Source: Solirubrobacteraceae bacterium
GTDB lineage: Bacteria > Actinomycetota > Thermoleophilia > Solirubrobacterales > Solirubrobacteraceae
NCBI GenBank assembly: GCA_030447505.1
Contig: JAUJOT010000006.1
Coordinates: 62,001 to 126,000 of the forward strand
DNA: 64,000 nt
Reading direction: 5' to 3'
Positions 42,026 through 50,336 of the stretch are shown here, piece after piece. The notes under the pieces were generated by a model that worked only from the letters and a program-made list of their open reading frames with translations, was not told the DNA's origin and searched no databases. Every line of letters starts with the position of its first letter. The first letter of the stretch is position 1. A program made the translations under genes and the position numbers.

Positions 42026-42502
42026 ATGGCCGACAACTTGACTGCCGCCGGAACCGAGCTGTTCAACACCGAGGAGAAGCTCTTCGAGGACATCCAGGCC
42101 GAGCCCGGGCAATCGGCGTACACGTTCATGCACACGGTGCCCTACGAGGGCTCGGTCGGCCTCGTGAACCTGCTCACGACGACCCGCATCCTGCGCAAGG
42201 GATTCCAGACCAACCTCATCCTGTACGGGCCCGGCATCCTGATGGCCTCGGGTACTCGCGGCTTCCCGAAGGTCGGCGACGAGGCGTTCCCCGGGCACAT
42301 GGCGATCAACAACCAGATCGGCCAGTTCATGGAGGAGGGCGGCAACGTCTACGCCTGCCGCTTCGCCGCCGGCGCGCTCTACGGCTTCCCAGAGGACAAC
42401 TTCATGCCGGGCGTCAAGCCGTTCCATCCGCTCGACGTGCTGGATGCCGCGCTGACGGCGTGGCGCGACAAGGCGTTCCAGCTCAACACCTGGACCGTCT
42501 AG
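42026..42502 (+). CDS. Sll0783/MSMEG_0572 family nitrogen starvation response protein (NitB-like)
   Basis: 158-residue protein with the full family pattern: [80 protein letters not shown] and [20 protein letters not shown]. This DsrE-like small protein is the first gene of Nit1C clusters, which are induced by nitrogen starvation and linked to cyanide assimilation in pseudomonads and other bacteria. A strong AGGAGG site (42015-42020) and a structured leader precede it. The next gene in canonical clusters is a nitrilase; here it is an unrelated 209-residue gene. Confidence 0.93.
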   Translation: MADNLTAAGTELFNTEEKLFEDIQAEPGQSAYTFMHTVPYEGSVGLVNLLTTTRILRKGFQTNLILYGPGILMASGTRGFPKVGDEAFPGHMAINNQIGQFMEEGGNVYACRFAAGALYGFPEDNFMPGVKPFHPLDVLDAALTAWRDKAFQLNTWTV

Positions 42503-42506
42503 GGCC

Positions 42507-43136
42507 GTGCTGGTGCTGGACCGGGACGCAGCGGTGGCGGCGTGGCGCCGCGCCGAGGGGCACATCTACCCCTCGGTCATGCTCAACGCCTCGCTCTACC
42601 AGGAGTACGTGGCGGTCATCAAGGGGATCGCGGAGGAGCTCGGCGACGTGCGCACCGAGGACGACCTCGTGCTCGCCTGGCACGAGCGCCGCGACCTCGC
42701 CCACGAGGTGATCGCCCGCACCGCTCCGTCGATGGGCCAGCTCATGAACCGAGACGGCCTGCGCGATGCCGCCTTCTGCCACCGCCACCGCGAGATCACG
42801 CGTGAGCAGGGCAAGGAGCTCGCCGCGCAGCGCCTGGAGGAAGCAAAGCGCAGCGGTGCCGAGTGGGTGACGTTGTTCGACGACGTGACCCCGCTCGGCG
42901 CCCAGCGCCTGGAGATGCACATCCGCAGCGGGCGGGCACTGCACACGAGCGCGCAGCTGCCGCTCGACGGCACGCGGCCGTCGTGGGAGCTCGAGGTCGT
43001 CCAGCTCGACCCCGGCGACGGCGCCTGGCTGCTGGACAAGCCCCCGCTGCTGAAGACCCAGAAGTTCGACCGTCAAGACGAATGGGAGGCGCGCGTCCAG
43101 CAGGCCCGGTCCTCCTTCGGAGGTGACCACCTGTGA
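42507..43136 (+). CDS. Unrecognised protein between NitB-like and amidohydrolase genes
   Basis: 209-residue soluble protein, start GTG 42507, four bases after the NitB-like gene. Segments: AVAAWRRAEGHIYPSVMLNA, YQEYVAVIKGIAEELGDVRT, DLAHEVIARTAPSMGQLMNR, DAAFCHRHREITREQGKEL, then a beta-rich end with EWVTLFDDVTPLGAQRLEMH and SWELEVVQLDPGDGAWLLDK. The first half is helical with several His, Cys and Arg residues, and the second half looks like a small beta domain. I do not recognise the family and it is not NitG. Its overlap with the amidohydrolase (GTGA) implies that they work together. Confidence 0.7.
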   Translation: MLVLDRDAAVAAWRRAEGHIYPSVMLNASLYQEYVAVIKGIAEELGDVRTEDDLVLAWHERRDLAHEVIARTAPSMGQLMNRDGLRDAAFCHRHREITREQGKELAAQRLEEAKRSGAEWVTLFDDVTPLGAQRLEMHIRSGRALHTSAQLPLDGTRPSWELEVVQLDPGDGAWLLDKPPLLKTQKFDRQDEWEARVQQARSSFGGDHL

Positions 43137-43993
43137 CGACGCACCCCAAGAAGATCATCGATGCGCACTGCCACATCGGCGAGATCCCGCCCTGGAAGTA
43201 CTACGACCTCGAGCATCCCGTGAAGCCGACGGTCTACGACTGGCCCGACACGAAGTCGTTCATGAAGGGCCACATGGAGGAGTTCAAGGTCGAGCGCGCC
43301 CTCGTGATGTCCAACTACGGGGTGCCGGTCCACGAGTTGTCCTTCGACCTCAACGACGTCGTCATGGACGCTGCGACCTCCACCGACCGCCTGCTCGCTG
43401 CGATCTGGGTCTCGTTCCTGCCGCGCAACGCGGAGATGACGCGCCAAGCGCTCAAGCTTGCGTCCGAGTCGAGGGTCGTCGCGCTGAAGACGACGTTCCT
43501 GCTCGGCGGCAACCCCGATCCCAACACTTGGGACGAGGAGGCGACGGCGCTCGCCGACGAGATCTTCGACGTCGCCGAGAAGCACGACCTGATGTTCCAC
43601 TTCCACACGAGCCCGGGCGGCAACTCGGACTTCGGCAACTTCGTGCCGCTCGTCGAGAAGTACGGCAAGCGCTGCAAGATCTACCTCGTCCACATGGGCG
43701 GCGGCGTCTCGGGCCACATCAAGCTCGTCCCGAAGTTCCTCGAGTGGGTGCAGCAGGGCTACAAGGTCTACACCGACACGTCATGGGCCGTGGGCTTCGG
43801 AGCGCGCTGGCTGCTGACGGAGATCGAGCGGACCGGCGTCGGCGGCGACCGCGTCTTCTTCGGCTCCGACGAGCCGTGGTCGGACTTCGACTCGGAGTAC
43901 TGGAAGCTCAACTGCGTGCGCGGGATCTCGCAGGAACTGAAGGACAACGTCTTCTGGCGCAACTTCGAGACCGTGTACGAGGGACGTGGCTGA
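43133..43993 (+). CDS. Amidohydrolase-2 family metal-dependent hydrolase or decarboxylase
   Basis: 286-residue TIM-barrel protein of the PF04909 type. KIIDAHCHIGEIPPWKYYDL carries the two N-terminal His ligands (His12, His14). LMFHFHTSPGGNSD and IYLVHMGGGVSGH carry the middle His residues, and VFFGSDEPWSDFDS the final Asp. Relatives are decarboxylases such as ACMSD or hydrolases of C-N bonds. It occupies the operon place where nitrilase NitC usually stands, overlapping the 209-residue gene by 4 bp and the radical SAM gene by 8 bp. It is the best candidate to replace the nitrilase step (inference). Confidence 0.88.
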   Translation: MTTHPKKIIDAHCHIGEIPPWKYYDLEHPVKPTVYDWPDTKSFMKGHMEEFKVERALVMSNYGVPVHELSFDLNDVVMDAATSTDRLLAAIWVSFLPRNAEMTRQALKLASESRVVALKTTFLLGGNPDPNTWDEEATALADEIFDVAEKHDLMFHFHTSPGGNSDFGNFVPLVEKYGKRCKIYLVHMGGGVSGHIKLVPKFLEWVQQGYKVYTDTSWAVGFGARWLLTEIERTGVGGDRVFFGSDEPWSDFDSEYWKLNCVRGISQELKDNVFWRNFETVYEGRG

Positions 43994-45149
43994 GCAGCGC
44001 GTCATCGACGGGCCGCTGTCGCTCGACGACCGCCGCCTGCTCGTCGAGCTGCAGTCCTTCGGCGTGCGCGTCGTCGGTGCCGACGGCACGCTCGGGCGGC
44101 GCGGCGGCGCGGGCCCGTCGGATGCGCTGTTCATGTACGTCCGCGGGCTGCCGCTGACGGTGCCCCAGCACGCCGAGTTCGTCGCTGGTTCGCCGTACAC
44201 GCTGCGCCTCGACGGCGCCAAGCCGTCGCTGTTTCGCGAGGAGGAGCTCGTCGGCGTCGTCGGGCTTCCGCGGCGACCGAAGATCTACGACATGCAGACC
44301 GCGGACGGGATCCCGTACTGGAAGATCGCGCTGCTGCACCTCGACTCGATCGCCTCGACCGTCGTGCAGAAGTGCATCTACTGGGGCACGCCGGAGCAGT
44401 GCGGCTTCTGCGGGATCGAGCTCACGCGCGGCGAGCAGACGATCCCGGTCAAGACCCCGGCCCAGCTCGCCGAGGTCTGCAGCGCCGCGCACGAGCTCGA
44501 CGGGGCCGTCGACGCGACGCTGACGACGGGCTCGATCAACCGGCGCGACCGCGGCGCGCTGTACATCTCGCGCTGCGCGGCCGCGATCAAGGACGCCTGC
44601 GCGATGCCCGTCCAAGTCCAGTTCGAGCCCCCCGACGAGCTCTCGGTGATCGACGACGTGCACCGCGCGGGCGTCGACGCGGTCGGCATCCACATCGAGA
44701 CGTTCGACCCCGACGTGCTCGCGCGCGTCGCGGCCGGCAAGGCGCAGTGCGGCGTCGAGGGCTACTTCCGCACATGGGAGCGCGCCGTCGAGGTGTTCGG
44801 CCGCGGGCGCGTCACGACCTACGTGATCCTGGGCATGGGCGAGCGCCGCGAGCTCATCGAGGAAGGCTGCCGGCGGGCGATCGAGATGGGCGTGTACCCC
44901 TTCGTGGTGCCGATCCGGCCCGTGCCGGGGACGCTGCTGGCCGACACCCCGACGCCCGATCCCGATTACGTCGCGGCGATCTACCGCAGCGTGTCGGCGA
45001 TGCTCGCCGAATCGGGCCTCGACCACGTCGAGGCCGCGGCGGGCTGCGCGCGCTGCCAGGCCTGCTCGGGCCTCTCGGCCTGGGAGCGCGTCTTCGAGAA
45101 GGAGGCCAACGGTGGCCATTTCCAGCTCGGCACCGTCCACGCTTCCTGA
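43986..45149 (+). CDS. MSMEG_0568 family radical SAM protein (NitD-like)
   Basis: 387-residue Elp3-like radical SAM protein of the Nit1C set. The cluster-binding cysteines are Cys130, Cys139 and Cys142 in KCIYWGTPEQCGFCGIEL, an unusual CX8CX2C spacing that is the norm for this family. Other landmarks are VDATLTTGSINRRDRGALY, PVQVQFEPPDELSVIDDVHR, VGIHIETFDPDVLARVAAGK and YPFVVPIRPVPGTLLAD. A C-terminal Cys trio (GCARCQACSG) may bind another cluster. It starts at GTG 43986 and overlaps the acetyltransferase gene by 38 bp. Confidence 0.94.
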   Translation: MAEQRVIDGPLSLDDRRLLVELQSFGVRVVGADGTLGRRGGAGPSDALFMYVRGLPLTVPQHAEFVAGSPYTLRLDGAKPSLFREEELVGVVGLPRRPKIYDMQTADGIPYWKIALLHLDSIASTVVQKCIYWGTPEQCGFCGIELTRGEQTIPVKTPAQLAEVCSAAHELDGAVDATLTTGSINRRDRGALYISRCAAAIKDACAMPVQVQFEPPDELSVIDDVHRAGVDAVGIHIETFDPDVLARVAAGKAQCGVEGYFRTWERAVEVFGRGRVTTYVILGMGERRELIEEGCRRAIEMGVYPFVVPIRPVPGTLLADTPTPDPDYVAAIYRSVSAMLAESGLDHVEAAAGCARCQACSGLSAWERVFEKEANGGHFQLGTVHAS

Positions 45150-45615
45150 GCAGCGGCTCGCCCCGGTGTGCGCGCTCGCGCGCGGACCGGCCGAGCTGGC
45201 GGCGCATTTCGCGATCCGGCGCACTGTGTTCGTCGACGCGCAGGGCCTGTTCGAGCGCGACGACCGCGATGACCGCGACGAGGACCGGGCGACGCTGCAC
45301 GTCGTCGGCCTGACCGCCGAGGACGTCGCCGGGGCCGTGCGCCTCTATCCGCTCGACGACGACGGCCTCTGGAAGGGCGATCGGCTCGCCGTCCTGCCCA
45401 CCGAGCGCGCGCTGCGACTGGGTGCGATGCTCGTGCGCTTCGCGGTGCGCACCGCGGCCGAGCGCGGCGGCCGGCGGATGGTGGCGCAGATTCAGGTCCC
45501 CAACGTCCGCTTCTTCGAACGGCTGGGCTGGGCGCCCGACGGCGATCCCGCGCCGATGCTCGGCGTCGAGCACCAGCCGATGGCGATCGAGCTCAGCCGC
45601 CGCCCAGGCCGGTGA
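45112..45615 (+). CDS. MSMEG_0567/Sll0786 family nitrogen starvation N-acetyltransferase (NitE-like)
   Basis: 167-residue GNAT protein. AHFAIRRTVFVDAQGLFERD is the family's substrate-binding start. VAGAVRLYPLDDDGLWKGDR and LRLGAMLVRFAVRTAAERGG form the acetyl-CoA site. NVRFFERLGWAPDGDPAPML is the C-terminal lobe. GTG 45112 gives a 38-bp overlap with the radical SAM gene; an internal GTG at 45162 would be a shorter alternative. The 3' end overlaps the oppositely directed AIR-synthase-like gene by 23 bp. The substrate is unknown in all Nit1C clusters. Confidence 0.9.
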   Translation: MAISSSAPSTLPEQRLAPVCALARGPAELAAHFAIRRTVFVDAQGLFERDDRDDRDEDRATLHVVGLTAEDVAGAVRLYPLDDDGLWKGDRLAVLPTERALRLGAMLVRFAVRTAAERGGRRMVAQIQVPNVRFFERLGWAPDGDPAPMLGVEHQPMAIELSRRPGR

Positions 45616-46534
45616 GCGGCGCGACGGCGAAGTCCCACACGGTCGCGCGGCTGCGCCCGGACTGCAGCTCGAGCGCGCGCGAGTCGGTGAAGTGCCCGCA
45701 GGGCTCGCAGGCAAGGCCGCGCCGCGTGAACAGCTCCCGGGCGGCGTCGGCGTGCTCCGCGCTAACGGCGAGGAGGAAGCCGAAGCTCGGGAACGTCCGC
45801 AGCCAGCGCTCGGCCGATACGCCGTCCGGGCGCGGCAGCCGCTCGACGTCGAGCACCGCCCCGCAACCCGCCGCTTCGAGCAGCTGCAGCAGCGACCCGG
45901 CGGCGCCGGGCATCGAGACGTCGCGCGCCGCGCGGCACAGCCCCGCCTCCGCGACCTCGACGAGCGCCTCTCCGTCGCTGCGCAGACGCTCCGGCGCGCG
46001 GTCGCGCAGGGATGTGAAGAAGTCGTTGCGGTCGTCCATGTACCGGCCCTCGAGGCAGAATGCGGCGAGCAGCACGTCGCCTGCTCGGGCAGCGGCGCCA
46101 CGCAGCGGCCGCCGCGCGACACCCGTGCACGTCGCCGACAGCGACGCCGCGCCGCCCAGCGTCAGGTGCCCACCGACCACCTCGACGCCGAGCAGCTCCG
46201 CGGCCCACGCAAGGCCCTCGAGCACGAGCTCGGCATGAGCCTCGTCGGGGCTGACGAGCATGTCCAGGATCGCAAGCGGCCGCCCGCCCATCGCGCGTAT
46301 GTCGGAGACGTTCGTAACCACGGCCGAGGCGCCGGCCGCGCGCGGCTGCGCGGCCACGAACGACGGCAGGATTGCCTCGCCGCAGAGCACGATCCACTCG
46401 TCGCCGTGGGCGACGAGCGCCCCGTCGTCGCCGTCGCCGACGCGACCCAGCCGCCGCACGAGCCGCAGATCGCGCTTGGCGTGCAGGGCCGGCAGGTCGC
46501 GGACGGCGGCCGCGAGCGCTTGGGCGTCGGACAC
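45593..46534 (-). CDS. Sll0787 family AIR-synthase-related protein (NitF-like)
   Basis: 313-residue member of the AIR synthase/selenophosphate synthetase/ThiL superfamily. The ATP- and metal-binding parts include LGRVGDGDDGALVAHGDEWI, VTNVSDIRAMGGRPLAILDM and VEVVGGHLTLGG. DVSMPGAAGSLLQLLEAAG and FPSFGFLLAV are in the second domain. It should activate a carbonyl or amide oxygen with ATP. It is the only right-arm gene on the minus strand and lies 35 bp from the divergent DUF1116 gene, so the arm is split between two or more transcripts. The start is GTG 46534. Confidence 0.9.
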   Translation of the reverse strand: MSDAQALAAAVRDLPALHAKRDLRLVRRLGRVGDGDDGALVAHGDEWIVLCGEAILPSFVAAQPRAAGASAVVTNVSDIRAMGGRPLAILDMLVSPDEAHAELVLEGLAWAAELLGVEVVGGHLTLGGAASLSATCTGVARRPLRGAAARAGDVLLAAFCLEGRYMDDRNDFFTSLRDRAPERLRSDGEALVEVAEAGLCRAARDVSMPGAAGSLLQLLEAAGCGAVLDVERLPRPDGVSAERWLRTFPSFGFLLAVSAEHADAARELFTRRGLACEPCGHFTDSRALELQSGRSRATVWDFAVAPLTGLGGG

Positions 46535-46569
46535 CCGCGCGACCCTAATCGACCAACCCGGACGGGAGA

Positions 46570-47997
46570 ATGGACGTGACGCTTGATCAGGCGGTGCTGC
46601 GCAAGGTGGAGGTCGTCAACGTCGGGCTGCTGGCGTTCGGCGACGCGATCCGCGACCAGGACGCCCCGGTCGTCGACGTCGACTGGCGCCCGCCGGCGTC
46701 CGGCGATCCCGAGGCCGTCGCCGCGCTCGAGCGCCTGTGGGGGATTCACGCAGACACCGTCGCCCAGGCCAACGAGCAGGTCGTCGAGCGGATGGAGGCG
46801 TGCAGCCCGCGCGCCGTCGCGGTCGCCGCCGCACGGGACGTCCTGCCCGTGCTGGGCGAGGGCCGCACCCTCATCCACGCCGGGCCGCCGATCGAGCCGC
46901 ACCGGCTCGCCGATCCGCAGCGGCGCGCGCTCGTCGCCGCCTGCCTGTTCGAGGACTGGGCCGACGACCGCGGTCGGGCCCGCGCGATGATCGAGGACGG
47001 CGAGATCGGGCTGGCCTCCGGCAACGAGCACAACCACGTCGGCGCGATGACCGGCGTGTGCTCGCCCTCGATGCCGGTGTGGGTCGTCGAGGACGAGGGC
47101 TCGGGGGCGCGTGCGTTCTCGACGTTCAACGAGGGTGCCGGAAAGACGCTGTGGTTCGGCACCGACGCCGACGAGGCGATCGAGCGCCTGCGCTTCTTCC
47201 GCGACGACCTCGGCCCGCTCATGAACCGCCTGCTCGAGCGCCTTGGCCCGATCGAGATCTTCAAGCTCGCCGCGCAGGGGCTGCATCAGGGCGACGAGCT
47301 GCACATGCGCAGCCAGGCGACCGGCAACCTGCTCATCCGCGACCTGCTGCCGGACTTCGCCGCGCTCGGTGGCGAGAATGCGGCGCGCTTCCTGTCGACG
47401 AACTGGCACTTCTTCCTCAGCCTCACGATGTGCGCCTCGAAGTGCACGCTGCTGGCGGGATCGGGGGTCCCGGGGTCCAGCCTGGTCTCGCTCATGTCGC
47501 GCAACGGCACCGACATGGGGCTGCAGATCGCCGCGATGCCGGGCCGCTGGTTCATCGCGGGCGCTCCCCCGGTCAAGGACGCGCTGCTGCGCGAGGGCTA
47601 CCAGGAGTCCGACGCGGCGAAGGACATCGGCGACTCGGCGGTGATCGAATGCGTCGGGCTCGGCGGCATGGCCGTCGGGGCCGCACCGGCCGTCGCGGCC
47701 TTCTTCGGCGGCGACGCCGCCGACGCGATCGCGCGCACGGAGCGCATGCGCGAGATCTGCGCCGGGCGCTCGACGCGCTTCACGATCCCGTCGATGGACT
47801 CTGCGCCGACGCCCGTCGGGATCGACGCACGGCTCGTCTGCGAGCTCGACATCGCTCCGCAGATCACGACCGGGGTGCTGCACGTCAGCGAGGGCGTCGG
47901 CCAGATCGGCGCCGGCATCGCCCACCAGCCGACCGGGCCCTTCCGTGCGGCCACGATCGCCCTCGCCGCCGAGCTGCAAGCGGCGCGCGCGGCCTGA
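46570..47997 (+). CDS. allG-like: DUF1116 family protein, AllG/YlbE-type carbamoyltransferase subunit
   Basis: 475-residue protein with the DUF1116 pattern: VEVVNVGLLAFGDAIRDQDA, GRTLIHAGPPIEPHRLADP, LASGNEHNHVGAMTGVCSPS, FSTFNEGAGKTLWFGTDADE, GLHQGDELHMRSQATGNLL, LTMCASKCTLLAGSG and VTLSRNG-like SLMSRNGTDMGLQIAAMPGR. In E. coli the homologue YlbE is AllG, working with FdrA and YlbF as oxamate carbamoyltransferase. It is divergent from the Sll0787-like gene and followed two bases later by DUF2877. Confidence 0.92.
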   Translation: MDVTLDQAVLRKVEVVNVGLLAFGDAIRDQDAPVVDVDWRPPASGDPEAVAALERLWGIHADTVAQANEQVVERMEACSPRAVAVAAARDVLPVLGEGRTLIHAGPPIEPHRLADPQRRALVAACLFEDWADDRGRARAMIEDGEIGLASGNEHNHVGAMTGVCSPSMPVWVVEDEGSGARAFSTFNEGAGKTLWFGTDADEAIERLRFFRDDLGPLMNRLLERLGPIEIFKLAAQGLHQGDELHMRSQATGNLLIRDLLPDFAALGGENAARFLSTNWHFFLSLTMCASKCTLLAGSGVPGSSLVSLMSRNGTDMGLQIAAMPGRWFIAGAPPVKDALLREGYQESDAAKDIGDSAVIECVGLGGMAVGAAPAVAAFFGGDAADAIARTERMREICAGRSTRFTIPSMDSAPTPVGIDARLVCELDIAPQITTGVLHVSEGVGQIGAGIAHQPTGPFRAATIALAAELQAARAA

Positions 47998-47999
47998 GC

Positions 48000-48860
48000 T
48001 TGACCGCGCCCGCCGGCACCCGTCACAGGCGTGCGCTCGTCATCGGTCCGGGCGCGCGGCGGACGCTGCGCGAGGGTGCGCACGGGACCGTCGAGCTCGT
48101 CTTCGGCCGGGGCGGCTACGTACGCCTCGGCGAGCAGCACGTCCTGCTCGCTCCGGCGCGCTCGCCGCTGGGCCCCCTGTCGATCCTCGTCGCCGGGCTG
48201 GTGTGCGGAGACCTCGTCCCGGGCGGCCCCGCGCGCGTGTCGGGCGGGGCGCTGACGGCCGCCGGGCTGCGAGTCGAACTGACGGGCGCAAACGAGCCGG
48301 TCCCCGCGCGGGCGGGCGACCTCGCACCGGATGCGCCGTCGGCCCTGGCCGCGGCGCTCGCGGTGGTCTTGCCGGCACCGGACGCGCTGGCGCCGGGCCT
48401 CGCGGCGCTGGCGGCCGGCGATCTCGCAGAGGCGGTGGCGCAGCTCGCCGGTCGCGGCGACGGGCTGACGCCGGCGGGCGACGACGCGCTCGCCGGCTAC
48501 GCCGCCTGGCGCTGGGCGGCCGCGGCGCCGGTCGCGCTGCCGGCGCAGCGCTGCGCCCCGCTCGGGCGCGGGTACCTGCGCTGCGCCGAGCGCGGCGAGC
48601 TGCCGCAGCCGGCGGCGCGCGTCCTGCAGACGATCCGCGCCGGGGATCGGCGCGCGGCGGCCCGGCGGGCGAACGGGCTGGCCGATTGGGGCGCCAGCTC
48701 CGGCGCCGCGTTGCTGTGGGGGATCGCCGCCGGCGCGGCGGGAGCAACGCCAGGCGCGACAGGCGGCCGCGGACCGCGGCGGCGACGTGCGGGCGGCCGG
48801 CTCAGCCCGGTGGCGCGGCCGCCAGCAGCGAGCGCCCCGTCATCTCCGCCGGCTGCGTGA
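48000..48860 (+). CDS. allH-like: DUF2877 family protein, AllH/YlbF-type carbamoyltransferase subunit
   Basis: About 286 residues. The family motif GRGDGLTPAGDDALAGYAAW is present (canonical GLGxGLTPSGDD), with WGASSGAALLWGIAAGA in the later helix. The start TTG 48000 lies two bases after the DUF1116 stop. The C-terminal 40 residues are Arg/Pro-rich and run 59 bp into the convergent gpmI gene, so the native end may have been extended by loss of an earlier stop. With DUF1116 and FdrA it completes the three-subunit carbamoyltransferase set. Confidence 0.85.
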   Translation: MTAPAGTRHRRALVIGPGARRTLREGAHGTVELVFGRGGYVRLGEQHVLLAPARSPLGPLSILVAGLVCGDLVPGGPARVSGGALTAAGLRVELTGANEPVPARAGDLAPDAPSALAAALAVVLPAPDALAPGLAALAAGDLAEAVAQLAGRGDGLTPAGDDALAGYAAWRWAAAAPVALPAQRCAPLGRGYLRCAERGELPQPAARVLQTIRAGDRRAAARRANGLADWGASSGAALLWGIAAGAAGATPGATGGRGPRRRRAGGRLSPVARPPAASAPSSPPAA

Positions 48861-50334
48861 TCCCGAGCAGCGCCAGCGCCGTCGGCGCGACGTCGGCGAG
48901 GATCCCCGGCGCGGGATCGAGCTCGGCGCCGTCGAGCGTCACGATCAGCGGCACCGGGTTGAGCGAGTGCGCCGTGTTCGGCGAGCCGTCGGGCTCGAGC
49001 ATCTGGTCGGCGTTGCCGTGGTCGGCCGTGACGATGCAGACGCCACCGGTCGCGTGGACTGCCTCGACGACCCTGCCCAGGCAGCTGTCGACCGTCTCGA
49101 CGGCGCGGACGGCGGCCGGGATGACGCCCGTGTGCCCGACCATGTCGGGGTTGGCGAAGTTGATGATCGCGAAGAGGAACTGCTGCTCGTGCCAGGCCCC
49201 GACGAACGCCTGCGTGGCGCTCGGGGCGCTCATCTCCGGCTTCTGGTCGTAGGTCGCCACGTCGCGCGGCGAGGGCACGAGCTCGCGCCGCTCGCCCTCC
49301 TCCGGGCGCTCCACGCCGCCGCCGAAGAAGTACGTCACGTGCGGGTACTTCTCGGTCTCCGCGACGTGCAGCTGCAAGCCGCCGCGGGCAGCGATCACGC
49401 GCGACAGCGTCACCTTCGGCCGTGCCGGGCGGAAGGCCACCGGGCGGCTCGCATGCGCGCCGCCGTACTCCGTCAGCGTCGTGTATCGCGCGACCGGCGC
49501 GGCACCGTGGCGGTCGATCGCGGGGCAGGTCGGCTCGGCCAGCGCGCACGAGATCTCGCGCATCCGATCGGGCCGGAAGTTGAACGCGATGACGGAGTCG
49601 GCGGGCCCGATCGTCCCCTCTTCGCCGACGCGCGTCGCGCTGATGAACTCGTCGGTCTCGCCGCGCTCGTAGGCGGCGAGCACCGCGGCGCGGCCGGTCG
49701 CCGCGCTGTGCGCGGCGATCCCGTGCGCGAGCAGGTCGTAGGCCTGCTGGACGCGGTCCCAGCGGCCGTCGCGGTCCATCGCGAAGTAGCGCCCGACGAC
49801 GCTTGCGACGCGCCCGACGCCCTCCTGCGCACACCACCGCTCGACGGTCCCGACGAACTCGGACCCCGCCGTCGGCAGCGTGTCGCGCCCGTCGGTGAAG
49901 GCGTGGATCACGAGATCCTCGACGCCGGCGCGCGCCGCGGCCTGCAGCAGCGTGTGGACGTGCGCGATGCTCGAGTGCACGCCGCCGTCGGAGGCGAGGC
50001 CGATGAGGTGCACGCGCGGCGCGCCCGCCATCGCCGCCAGCAGCACCTCGTTGCCGCCGAACGCCGGCAGCTTCGCGGCCTCGTCGATCAGCGTCAGGTC
50101 CTGCTTGACGACGGCCCCGGCGCCGAGGTTCAGATGGCCGACCTCGGAGTTGCCCATCTGCCCCTCGGGCAGGCCGACGGCCTCGCCGCAGGCGGTCAGC
50201 GTCGTGTGCGGGTAGCGCTTCCAGAGCGCGTCGAAGACGGGCGTGCCGGCGAGCGCGACGGCGTTGCCCGGCGCGGCGGGGGCGAGGCCCCAGCCGTCGA
50301 GGACGACGAGGCAGACCGAGGAGGGACCGCTCAC
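48802..50334 (-). CDS. gpmI: 2,3-bisphosphoglycerate-independent phosphoglycerate mutase
   Basis: 510-residue two-manganese alkaline-phosphatase-superfamily enzyme. SVCLVVLDGWGLAPAAPGNA has the first metal Asp. MGNSEVGHLNLGAGAVVKQD contains the phosphoserine. VHLIGLASDGGVHSSIAH, AFTDGRDTLP and IVTADHGNADQML are the remaining active-site motifs. It interconverts 3- and 2-phosphoglycerate. It starts at GTG 50334, two bases after tpiA, as the last gene of the gap-pgk-tpiA-gpmI chain. Confidence 0.97.
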   Translation of the reverse strand: MSGPSSVCLVVLDGWGLAPAAPGNAVALAGTPVFDALWKRYPHTTLTACGEAVGLPEGQMGNSEVGHLNLGAGAVVKQDLTLIDEAAKLPAFGGNEVLLAAMAGAPRVHLIGLASDGGVHSSIAHVHTLLQAAARAGVEDLVIHAFTDGRDTLPTAGSEFVGTVERWCAQEGVGRVASVVGRYFAMDRDGRWDRVQQAYDLLAHGIAAHSAATGRAAVLAAYERGETDEFISATRVGEEGTIGPADSVIAFNFRPDRMREISCALAEPTCPAIDRHGAAPVARYTTLTEYGGAHASRPVAFRPARPKVTLSRVIAARGGLQLHVAETEKYPHVTYFFGGGVERPEEGERRELVPSPRDVATYDQKPEMSAPSATQAFVGAWHEQQFLFAIINFANPDMVGHTGVIPAAVRAVETVDSCLGRVVEAVHATGGVCIVTADHGNADQMLEPDGSPNTAHSLNPVPLIVTLDGAELDPAPGILADVAPTALALLGITQPAEMTGRSLLAAAPPG

Positions 50335-50336
50335 CG

